Source: CAYNRE01 sp964399535 (lineage in GTDB: Bacteria; Planctomycetota; Planctomycetia; Pirellulales; CAYNRE01). From it: DNA of 64,000 bases. Numbering within the stretch: the first letter of the stretch is position 1; each line of letters starts with the position of its first letter. A program made the translations under genes and the position numbers. Of this stretch, positions 8,066-14,783 are shown one piece after another. The notes below the pieces were generated by a model. It was given only the letters and a program-made list of their open reading frames with translations. It did not search any database and was not told the origin of the DNA. The DNA lies in contig CAYNRE010000009.1 of NCBI GenBank assembly GCA_964399535.1, positions 558,001 through 622,000 on the forward strand. The letters run 5' to 3'.

Positions 8066-10048
8066 CTAATTCGTCTCGGTGGGTGGGGCAGCGGCCGGCT
8101 CGGTCGACTTCCGCTTCGGGCTCAGGCCTCGCGACATCAGCTGCGGGTTTTGCTTGAGCATTTCGGCAATCTTGACCATCACCAGCGGATTGGCCATCTG
8201 CCGCGAAATGCTTTGCTGCATGGCGGCCCGCAATTGCTGGCGCTGGGCCTCGTCGCCGGCCTCGATCATGTTGAAGGCGCAGATACACATCTCGTCGGTT
8301 GTCATTTCCCCCAGCGAAATCCGGGCCGGTGGCACATTGGGATTCGCCGGGTTGCCGCTCGAGTTGTCGTACACCGCTTCCAAATCGAATCGCGTTCCGG
8401 CGGGCAGACGCAGGGGCTGACGAAATCGATACTGATCTTGCCAGTTGAAATCCCAATCGGACCAGACCAACAGTTGCTCCTCGCCCCCGGGAAGCGTCGC
8501 GGTCACCTTCATCTCGGTGCCAATCAGGTGCATGTGCGGCGTCACGTCGAGCAGCTCCAATTCCACGGGCGTCGTGAAGCTGTACTTCATTCGGTGTGAA
8601 GTTTCGCCCGGGGGAATGTCGACCGCCAGATCGATCAGGGCCAGCGTCGACAGGTAACGGTCCACCGGGCGCTCGGCGAAGTAAAGGGCCACTTGCGAAC
8701 GATCGGGCTCTGCCTTGCCGCTGGGATGATAGTGAAGCTGCAGGGCCAGGTCGCTTCCTTGAGCCAGCTTTTGGCCGATACCGCGGGGCAAACGCCGCGG
8801 CGTGTAGCCCGGCGCCCAGAAGCCAAGCGTGCCGGCGGCGAAGCCGGGCACCAGGCCCCCTTCGTAGCCGGGTTCGGGGTCCAGGGCATCGCGGCGGCGA
8901 GCCTCGCCGGTGCTGTCGAGATACAGAATCGCGTGGTGCACCACCCGGGGGTTGCCGGGACGGAACTCGACCCCGACCACGATCTGATTCTCGGGAATGT
9001 CGATCGGTATGACGAAGTAGCGAAACACATCGGGCCCATCGGCCGGCACCAGGTACTCATCGCCCATGGTCAGCACCAGGTCGGGTTCGCCCAACTGCCA
9101 GCCCGAGTTGTTTTCGACCAAGGGCGGTATCTCGGCCGGGTCTCCCTCGGGCGCTCCGGCGGCGGCCCAAGCATCCAAAGTGGCCAGTTCGGCCGGGCTT
9201 AGGCGGCGCTCGCCGCGAAAATCGCCGGTGCCCGGGTGTATTTTCCAAGGGGGCATCAGCCGGCTGGCCGTTACCTGGGCCAAGAACTTGGCCCGCTTCG
9301 CGGCGTCGTCGTACGTTAGCAGCGAGAAAGGGGCCACCGCGCCCGGGCGATGACATTCGGCGCACTGGGCCCGCAAGATAGGCGCCACGTGCCGGGCGAA
9401 GGTCGGCTCGGTGAGCGGGCGGGCTTCGCGCGGACAACCCACGGGCTCGGTTTCCGCCACCTGGGGAGCCTGGCCCGCCAGCACGGCATCGACCGCTTGT
9501 TGCCAGTCGTGACTGGTTGCCTGGGGCCGACGGCGGCCAACCGCGGCGAACAAATCATCGATCCGGCCCCGGTAAACGACCTTCCCCTGGGTATCGATCA
9601 CAAAGGCCTGGGGCACATGGGTCGGCTCGAGGGCAGCGGCCAACGCGCCGGCCGAGTCCCACAGCAAGGGAAAGCCCGGCCGATACTCGTCGGCAAAGGT
9701 CTGGGCCCGGGTTCGACTCAGGCTTGGGTCGCTCAATACGCCGTACACTTCGACCGGGGCCTGGGCCCAGTGGGCCGCCAAGCGATTCAGCTCGGGCAAG
9801 TATTGATTCGAGATCGGGCATTCGGGCGAGAGAAAAACCAGGGCCACGGCCTGGGTCCCATCTCGGTCGCCCAACTGTTGAATCTGACCGGCCAGATCCA
9901 CCAACCGCAGCCCCAGCACCCGTTGGGCGTCGTCGGCCGCGTTGGCTGCGGTCGCCCAGGCCGCGAGAGCCACCAGGCCCGCGACCACCATTGCAACGCG
10001 GACCCTCGGCCATCGACCCCATTCGACTCGCCGCTTAACCATGGCCAT
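8066..10048 (-). CDS. Secreted redoxin / cytochrome c / copper type II monooxygenase-like fusion
   Basis: A 660-residue exported protein. After an N-terminal arginine-rich stretch and a hydrophobic core ending in ATAANA comes a thioredoxin-fold redoxin domain (about residues 40-190) with the single-cysteine SPECPISNQYLPEL motif. A short cytochrome c-like segment with the haem motif CAECH follows at about residue 235. The C-terminal half resembles the copper type II, ascorbate-dependent monooxygenase fold (PHM-like), with the histidine clusters VVHHAILYLD, LQLHYHPSG and VTPHMHLIGTEM as candidate copper ligands. Proteins of this layout are widespread in planctomycetes and uncharacterised. The start was set at ATG 10048 because the signal peptide follows; a second in-frame ATG lies six bases downstream. 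It is likely periplasmic and redox-active, with unknown substrate. Confidence 0.82.
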   Translation of the reverse strand: MAMVKRRVEWGRWPRVRVAMVVAGLVALAAWATAANAADDAQRVLGLRLVDLAGQIQQLGDRDGTQAVALVFLSPECPISNQYLPELNRLAAHWAQAPVEVYGVLSDPSLSRTRAQTFADEYRPGFPLLWDSAGALAAALEPTHVPQAFVIDTQGKVVYRGRIDDLFAAVGRRRPQATSHDWQQAVDAVLAGQAPQVAETEPVGCPREARPLTEPTFARHVAPILRAQCAECHRPGAVAPFSLLTYDDAAKRAKFLAQVTASRLMPPWKIHPGTGDFRGERRLSPAELATLDAWAAAGAPEGDPAEIPPLVENNSGWQLGEPDLVLTMGDEYLVPADGPDVFRYFVIPIDIPENQIVVGVEFRPGNPRVVHHAILYLDSTGEARRRDALDPEPGYEGGLVPGFAAGTLGFWAPGYTPRRLPRGIGQKLAQGSDLALQLHYHPSGKAEPDRSQVALYFAERPVDRYLSTLALIDLAVDIPPGETSHRMKYSFTTPVELELLDVTPHMHLIGTEMKVTATLPGGEEQLLVWSDWDFNWQDQYRFRQPLRLPAGTRFDLEAVYDNSSGNPANPNVPPARISLGEMTTDEMCICAFNMIEAGDEAQRQQLRAAMQQSISRQMANPLVMVKIAEMLKQNPQLMSRGLSPKRKSTEPAAAPPTETN

Positions 10049-10367
10049 GTCCCTTGGAGGTGTAAAAAACTTGGCGACTGCCCGAACTGCTTCGCGGCCA
10101 CCCGATCTGCGGAGATCGCCCCTACGGCGACGGCGACCTGTCGATGTATACCCGAACCAGGGGGGCTCGGTTGCAGTGAAATCGGCCTTTGAAAGGACTT
10201 GGGAAGCGGCTTGTGTGAACCGGCGCCAGACCCGACGAGCCGGTATCGGCGGCGGGCGCTGGCCTGTGCAGCGCGAATCGCGAGCGCTTGGGGGGCCCGC
10301 TGGCGGCACCTGCCCCGGGGCCCAAGGGGCCTCTTGCGTGTCCTGGGAACTTCGCGGGAAACGACGC
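10049..10367. other. Intergenic region between fabF and the redoxin fusion
   Basis: These 319 bases lie downstream of fabF and upstream of the redoxin fusion, both on the minus strand. The reading frame of the fusion stays open through the region to 10531, but the translation there is low quality and lacks a start signal. A promoter for the fusion is expected here. I did not find a good consensus match or a terminator with a T tract. Confidence 0.45.
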
Positions 10368-11651
10368 CTAGTTACTGAATCGCGAGGCAACGAGCGTAAT
10401 GTTTTGCCCGCCGAACCCGAAGCTGTTCGTGGCCGCGTGATCGCAGCGCCGCTGGCGAGCCTGGTTGGGGACATAATCCAGGTCGCAATCGGGATCGGGA
10501 GTTTCGTAGTTCGTGGTCGGCGGAAGCACATTGTCGCGAATGGCCAGCAGGCAAACGATGAGCTCGGTGGCGCCGGCCGCCGCGATCAGGTGGCCCATCA
10601 TGCTCTTAGTGCTGGAAATCGGCACCTGATACGCATGCTCGCCCAGGGCCCGTTTGATGGCCACGGTCTCGACCTTGTCGTTTACGTTAGTGCTGGTGCC
10701 GTGGGCATTGATGTAGTGCAGGTCGGAGGGGCCCAGGCCCGCGTCTTCCAGGGCCAGCGACATGCACTTGGCCGCGCCTCGGCCTTCGGGGTGCGTATCG
10801 GTAATGCGAAACGCGTCGGCGGTGGAGCCGTAGCCGGTGATCTCGCCGTAGATTCGGGCTCCGCGCTTGCGGGCGAAATCCAAGTCTTCCAAGATCAGCA
10901 TCGCCGCGCCTTCGCCGAGAACGAAGCCGTCGCGGCCGCGATCGAAGGGACGCGAGGCCTTGCTCGGCTCGTCGTTGCGCGTGGAGAGCGCGCCCAACAG
11001 GTTGAAGCCGGTGACCCCGAACGGATGAATCATGCTATGGGTGCCGCCGCTGAGCATCAGGTCGGCATCGCCGCGGCGAATCATCTCGACCGCCTCGCCC
11101 ACGGCCTGGCTCGATGCGGCACAAGCGGTCAGGCAATTCAAGTTCGGCCCCTGGGCGTTGAATAGCCCCGCCAGGTGGCCGGCCGGCATGTTGGGCTCTT
11201 GTTCCAGTTCGTCGATCGGGTCAAGAATTTCCATGCCGGTCTTGGTGAACTGGGCCACGTCGAGCTCCGGACCTTTGAGCGCGCTGACCATCATTCGGGT
11301 GAACCGGTCGAAATCTTGCTGGCCCTCGCCGCTTCCCAAGTAAATGCCGAACCGCAGCGGATCGTAATCTGTTTCGCTGAGCCCGGCATCGCGCATGGCC
11401 TTTTTGGCCGCGCCGACCGCGAAACGGGTATGCCGGCCATGATGTTTCCATCGCTCGGGGTCTTCCCCGACGTCGGAAACATCCCAGTTCTTCACCTCGG
11501 CCGAGATGCGAGTGGGAAAACTGCTGGCGTCGAACAGCGAGGTATAGCCTATGCCCGATGCGCCGCTGAGCAGTTGTTGCCAAACCTGCTCCAGGTCGCT
11601 TCCCAACGGCGTAACCAGGCCCATCCCGGTAACAACCACTCGGCGTCGCAT
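10368..11651 (-). CDS. fabF: Beta-ketoacyl-ACP synthase II
   Basis: A 427-residue thiolase-fold condensing enzyme that extends acyl-ACP with malonyl-ACP in the cytoplasm. The Cys-His-His triad is visible: nucleophile in NCLTACAASSQA, first histidine in INAHGTSTNVND, second in STKSMMGHLIAAAGA. The N-terminus RRRVVVTGMGLVTPLG and C-terminal NSFGFGGQN are typical for KAS II. It is the last gene of a five-gene minus-strand cassette with two dehydratase-like genes, an ACP and fabG. Because the cassette ACP is unusual, the enzyme may serve a dedicated acyl chain rather than bulk fatty-acid synthesis; that is inference. Confidence 0.93.
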   Translation of the reverse strand: MRRRVVVTGMGLVTPLGSDLEQVWQQLLSGASGIGYTSLFDASSFPTRISAEVKNWDVSDVGEDPERWKHHGRHTRFAVGAAKKAMRDAGLSETDYDPLRFGIYLGSGEGQQDFDRFTRMMVSALKGPELDVAQFTKTGMEILDPIDELEQEPNMPAGHLAGLFNAQGPNLNCLTACAASSQAVGEAVEMIRRGDADLMLSGGTHSMIHPFGVTGFNLLGALSTRNDEPSKASRPFDRGRDGFVLGEGAAMLILEDLDFARKRGARIYGEITGYGSTADAFRITDTHPEGRGAAKCMSLALEDAGLGPSDLHYINAHGTSTNVNDKVETVAIKRALGEHAYQVPISSTKSMMGHLIAAAGATELIVCLLAIRDNVLPPTTNYETPDPDCDLDYVPNQARQRRCDHAATNSFGFGGQNITLVASRFSN

Positions 11652-11711
11652 GGCAAGTGTCCCTTTTTTTCTGTCACGTTTCGCGGCTGGTTGGCGAGAG
11701 CCCCCGGGCCG

Positions 11712-12236
11712 TTACTGCGCGGCCCGCACGGCGGCCAACCCGGCGGGTTCGGCCAAGGGGGTGCCGTCGCCGCCGCGGCCCACGTCGAATACGCCCAGGA
11801 GCTTCATGGTGAACACGAAGTTCTTGGGTTCAAACAGCGTTTTCACGCGTTTGTTATCGTCCAGATGGACGAACATGATCGCGGCCTCGGCCTGAAGCTG
11901 CTGGCCGATGTGGCTGGTGCACAGCACCGTGGCCCCGTCGGGATTCAGCGCGTCGACCGTGGCGGTGTACGTCAGCGTATCGCCCGGCAGGGCCGGCAGA
12001 TGAAAGATCGCCTTGGGCACCTTGGCCAAAATCACCTTCTCCTGGAAGCCGCTGGTTTCCCCCACCAGGATTCCCCCGGTCTGGGCCAGTCCTTCCAAAA
12101 TCAGCGGATTGGGCATGACCGGAAAACCGTAGAAGTGGTCGTGGAGATGCTCCTCGGCCAGCGACACGTTCTTAATGGCGCGGGCGCGGCGCCCGCTTTC
12201 GAACTCGATAAACCGGTCGATCCAAATCCAACGCAT
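11712..12236 (-). CDS. Hotdog-fold 3-hydroxyacyl-ACP dehydratase (FabZ/FabA family), copy 1
   Basis: A 174-residue hotdog-fold protein. The active-site helix region reads DHFYGFPVMPNPLILEGLAQ. The catalytic histidine (HF) and the catalytic glutamate (LEGLAQ) of FabZ are both kept, although the usual PG before the helix is replaced by NP and the first PG by YG. It would remove water from 3-hydroxyacyl-ACP. The start at ATG 12236 has GGAG seven bases upstream. The frame stays open upstream to 13004, but that part translates intergenic DNA and the acp gene in the wrong frame. The paralog at 13925-14437 shares the same N-terminal plan. It sits between acp and fabF. Confidence 0.88.
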   Translation of the reverse strand: MRWIWIDRFIEFESGRRARAIKNVSLAEEHLHDHFYGFPVMPNPLILEGLAQTGGILVGETSGFQEKVILAKVPKAIFHLPALPGDTLTYTATVDALNPDGATVLCTSHIGQQLQAEAAIMFVHLDDNKRVKTLFEPKNFVFTMKLLGVFDVGRGGDGTPLAEPAGLAAVRAAQ

Positions 12237-12327
12237 GGCGCGTCTCCAGACTCTCGAGCCAAGGCCCTCGGCCAGCGGCTTACCCCTGGCCGCCCCCTGG
12301 GGGTGGCGACCACGCGCGGGGCCAGCG

Positions 12328-12378
12328 ACGGGCCGCCCTTGGACGCCGCCCTTGGACAAGGGGGGGGCGAGGGGCCGC
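12328..12378. repeat. GC-rich palindromic intergenic repeat (CCCTTG/CAAGGG type)
   Basis: Between acp and the first dehydratase gene, CCCTTG at 12349-12354 and CAAGGG at 12357-12362 form a hairpin flanked by G and C runs, and a second CGCCCTTGGA copy lies just upstream (about 12335-12344). Read on the minus strand it encodes APPLSKGG, the nonsense translation typical of a dispersed palindromic repeat seen in many planctomycete and cyanobacterial intergenic regions. Only this one location was found in the window, so its repeat nature rests on recollection of other genomes. Confidence 0.45.
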
Positions 12379-12379
12379 G

Positions 12380-12772
12380 TTAGGCCACGCCCGCCAGCTT
12401 GGTTTCCACGTAGTTGCAGATCATCTGCACGGTGAACAGGTTGCCGAACTGCTGAGCCACGGGGTTCTTGGCGAATTCCGACAGGTCGGCAAACGGCATC
12501 CGCTTGCGCAGCTCGTCGAGACCGGCCTCGGTAAACTTGCCGTCGGCCACGTATTTGGGGTCGGTCAGCACCGCTTCGGGGAACAGCTCGCCCCGGGGAA
12601 TCTTGATGTCGAAGGCCTTTTCCAGGCGAAATACGATGTCCAGGAAGTCGATCGACTCGGCTCCCAAGTCGCCCGTCAGCGTGGCATCGGGCGTTACTTC
12701 GTCCTCGTCGACCCCCAAGGCGTCGACCAGGGCGCTTTGAATCTTTTCGAAGATTTCGTCTTTGCTCGTCAT
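12380..12772 (-). CDS. Long acyl carrier protein with internal insertion
   Basis: A 130-residue acyl carrier protein. The phosphopantetheine site is Ser at about residue 40 in LGAESIDFLDIVF, preceded by the acidic loop VDEDEVTPDATLTGDL. Standard fatty-acid ACPs are about 78-85 residues. Here the segment after FDIKIP carries about 45 extra residues (including DPKYVADGKFTEAGLDEL and DLSEFAKNPV) before the last helix TVQMICNYVETKL. The start at ATG 12772 has GGAGA eight bases upstream. Its position between two dehydratase-like genes and fabF indicates that it carries the acyl chain for this cassette. Specialised long ACPs such as AcpXL of rhizobia are a loose analogy only. Confidence 0.9.
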   Translation of the reverse strand: MTSKDEIFEKIQSALVDALGVDEDEVTPDATLTGDLGAESIDFLDIVFRLEKAFDIKIPRGELFPEAVLTDPKYVADGKFTEAGLDELRKRMPFADLSEFAKNPVAQQFGNLFTVQMICNYVETKLAGVA

Positions 12773-13051
12773 CGCACAGTTCTCCCAACCTTTGGTTCGC
12801 TAGGGCCGCCGCCGAACCTATTGGCTGCCGGACGGCCGAACTCCCGAAAACGTTTTCCCAACACTTCCGCTCACCGCGGCGGCGAATCGTCGAACCGGGC
12901 GCTCGGCCGGAGGCAAACTTCGTCCGGCAAGGCGCCCAGGACGGACGATCTGCCGAAGCCGTCGACCCACCGACGTTTCGGCAACCACCCGTGCCACGGA
13001 ACACGATCGACAGCCATCGCGCTTGCCCGCCGAGAGCGGACCACCCAGGCG

Positions 13052-13822
13052 CTAGTAGCTGCCCAAACTCAAACCACCGTCAACGCGAATCACCTGCCCG
13101 GTCAAGTAGCTGGCAGCGTCGCTGGCCAAGAAGGCCACCACGCTGGCAATTTCTCCGGGCTGTCCGACTCGCTTGAGCGGAATAACCTCTTTAATTCGGT
13201 CGCCGGCCAGGCCGCGCACCGCCTCGCTCATGTCGGTTTCGATCATGCCGGGCGCCACGGCGTTGACCCGCACTTTGCGGGCGGCCAGTTCCTTGGCCAG
13301 GCAGCGGGTCAGGCCTTCGATGCCCCCCTTGCTGGCCGCGTAATTTACCTGCCCGCGCGAGCCGAATTCGGACGCCACGCTCGACAGATTGACGATGCTG
13401 CCCTTGCGCCGCGACATCATCGGCCGCGTGACCGCGTGGCAGTAGTTGTAGGTTCCGTTCAGGTTCGTATCGATCACCGATCGCCATTGCTCGGGCGACA
13501 TCGTGGCGAACAAACCGTCTTGAATGATTCCGGCCGAGTTGACCAGCACGTCGATCTGGCCCCACTCGCCTTCGAGCTGCTCGACCAACTCATGGGCCCG
13601 GGCATAGTCGCAAACGTCGGCCTGCACGGCCCGCACGTCGTGCCCTGCTCCGCGGAGCGCGGCACTCAACTCCTCGGCGGCCTGCTGATTTCGCTGGTAA
13701 ACGAAGGCCACCCGCGCCCCACCCTGGGCCAAGGCTTCGACACAGGCACGGCCGATGCCGCGACTGCCGCCGGTGACGATCGCCGTTTTGCCGCTAAGTT
13801 CCATGGGACGGTGGCTTTCCAT
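13052..13822 (-). CDS. fabG: 3-oxoacyl-ACP reductase
   Basis: A 256-residue short-chain dehydrogenase that reduces 3-oxoacyl-ACP with NADPH. The cofactor loop is TGGSRGIG (about residues 18-24), and NSAG is present. The catalytic tetrad is Asn 120, Ser 148 (in NLSSVAS), Tyr 161 and Lys 165 (YAASK). The C-terminal SYLTGQVIRVDGGLSL is typical of FabG. Two starts are possible, ATG 13822 and ATG 13804; the second gives MELSGKTAIVTGG, closer to the family N-terminus, and GGAAAG lies ahead of it. It is the second gene of the fatty-acid cassette. SDRs are many, but the context makes FabG the best call. Confidence 0.92.
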   Translation of the reverse strand: MESHRPMELSGKTAIVTGGSRGIGRACVEALAQGGARVAFVYQRNQQAAEELSAALRGAGHDVRAVQADVCDYARAHELVEQLEGEWGQIDVLVNSAGIIQDGLFATMSPEQWRSVIDTNLNGTYNYCHAVTRPMMSRRKGSIVNLSSVASEFGSRGQVNYAASKGGIEGLTRCLAKELAARKVRVNAVAPGMIETDMSEAVRGLAGDRIKEVIPLKRVGQPGEIASVVAFLASDAASYLTGQVIRVDGGLSLGSY

Positions 13823-13924
13823 TGAATGCTAAACGCCTGAGCGAACGGTGCCCGACAGAAATTACCCAACCAGTAGGGCTCGGCAGGCGGTTGGTTCCAG
13901 GGTTGATGATTCGCAGGGAGAGAT

Positions 13925-14437
13925 TCAGCTCGGTGCCACCGCGGGGGCATCGACCGGGGGGGACGGCAATCCGCGGCACAGCTGGGCCCAAAGTTCCCGC
14001 AATCGGCCGATCAATACCGCGTCGGCCTCCGCGCGATCGGGGCGCTCGGTTGCCAGGTTGTATCGTTCCAACACCAGCCGGGCCGATACATTCGCGGTGC
14101 CCTCGACGGTGCCTTGTACCTTCAGCTTCACCAGCCGCGGTTCCCAACCCAAAAGCTCGGCCGAAACCACCAGGGTTTGTCCCGGTTCGACAAAGCTGCC
14201 GTACTTTACATTGCGGGCTTCTCGCAGCGTAATCACGCTGTGGGCAAAGTCTTCCGACGCGCGAACCAGCCAGGCCCCGGCTTCGGTCATCGCCTGCAGC
14301 ATCATCACCCCGGGCATTACCGGAAAGCCCGGAAAATGGTCGGCTAAATACTCTTCGGCCAAGGTCAGGTTTTTGGCGGCAGTAATCCGCTTGCCGGGTT
14401 CCAGTTCCAACACCCGGTCCAAGAGTACAAATCGCAT
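13925..14437 (-). CDS. Hotdog-fold dehydratase-like protein, copy 2, catalytic Glu replaced
   Basis: A 170-residue hotdog-fold protein of the FabZ family and first gene of the cassette. Its active-site region reads DHFPGFPVMPGVMMLQAMTE. The catalytic histidine and the PG pairs are kept, but the residue aligned with the catalytic glutamate of FabZ (Glu 68 in Escherichia coli, in VLILEAMAQ) is glutamine. FabA-type enzymes use aspartate there, so this copy may be inactive or only bind substrate, possibly as partner of the copy at 11712-12236. The N-terminus MRFVLLDRVLELEPGKRI is parallel to that copy. It starts at ATG 14437, with a promoter about 80 bases upstream. Confidence 0.88.
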   Translation of the reverse strand: MRFVLLDRVLELEPGKRITAAKNLTLAEEYLADHFPGFPVMPGVMMLQAMTEAGAWLVRASEDFAHSVITLREARNVKYGSFVEPGQTLVVSAELLGWEPRLVKLKVQGTVEGTANVSARLVLERYNLATERPDRAEADAVLIGRLRELWAQLCRGLPSPPVDAPAVAPS

Positions 14438-14519
14438 GGATCACCGACCGCCGTCGCCGGACGAACCGGACGGAACAAAAAGGGGGAAAGACAGGAAGCT
14501 CGGGCAGGGTAAGCCGCAT

Positions 14520-14548
14520 AATATACCGCTTCGGCGGGCTACCCACAA
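14520..14548 (-). promoter_or_regulatory. Probable promoter of the five-gene fatty-acid cassette
   Basis: On the minus strand, TTGTGG (14548-14543) is followed after exactly 17 bases by TATATT (14525-14520), a five-of-six -10 match in an otherwise GC-rich setting. Transcription would begin near 14513, giving a leader of about 75 bases to the ATG at 14437. The -35 match is weak (three of six). Confidence 0.5.
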
Positions 14549-14658
14549 CGGCGAACAAAGCGCCGCCCCAACCATCCTAAGTCGTTTGTTTGTTATAGGT
14601 TAACAGGTCTGTTTCGGCCGCCTTCCGGGGGTCGGCCGGACATCTCGGCTGGGGGTCA

Positions 14659-14744
14659 GTAACATCCTGGCCCAGTTGGGTCAGCGGAGTCCCGCGAGCG
14701 ATGTTACACACCGCTTGAGAGCTCACCGCCGCAAGGGGGGCGGC
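14659..14744 (+). promoter_or_regulatory. Possible structured leader upstream of ptsI
   Basis: GTAACATC (14659-14666) is perfectly complementary to GATGTTAC (14700-14707). The enclosed 33 bases can form two further hairpins, CTGGCCC/GGGTCAG (14667-14684, one G-U pair) and CGG/CCG (14685-14694), giving a three-way-junction shape. A separate hairpin GCCGC/GCGGC with an AAGGGGG loop follows at 14728-14744. The ptsI start at 14784 has no evident ribosome-binding site. No known riboswitch class is recognised, and GC-rich DNA readily forms short stems, so this is tentative. Confidence 0.35.
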
Positions 14745-14783
14745 TCGTTGTCCCTCCCCCCCAGGGCCGCTACGATTTCGCTC

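Larger units (their letters stand above)
14438..14783. other. Divergent control region between the fatty-acid cassette and ptsI
   Basis: This 346-base stretch contains the minus-strand promoter of the cassette (14520-14548) and a potentially folded leader for ptsI (14659-14744), both listed separately. Apart from these I see no coding potential. Confidence 0.55.

Noticed and set aside
8066..10531. N-terminal extension of the redoxin fusion to 10531
   Set aside because: The extension has no start signal and the signal peptide begins near 10048.
11712..13004. Fused dehydratase and upstream frame of 430 codons
   Set aside because: Upstream of 12236 it translates a repeat, the acp gene in another frame and intergenic DNA.
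10368..14525. Ladderane or polyketide/aryl polyene cluster
   Set aside because: There is no radical-SAM, glycosyltransferase, acyltransferase or ketosynthase chain-length partner gene nearby. Only the basic fatty-acid functions are present.
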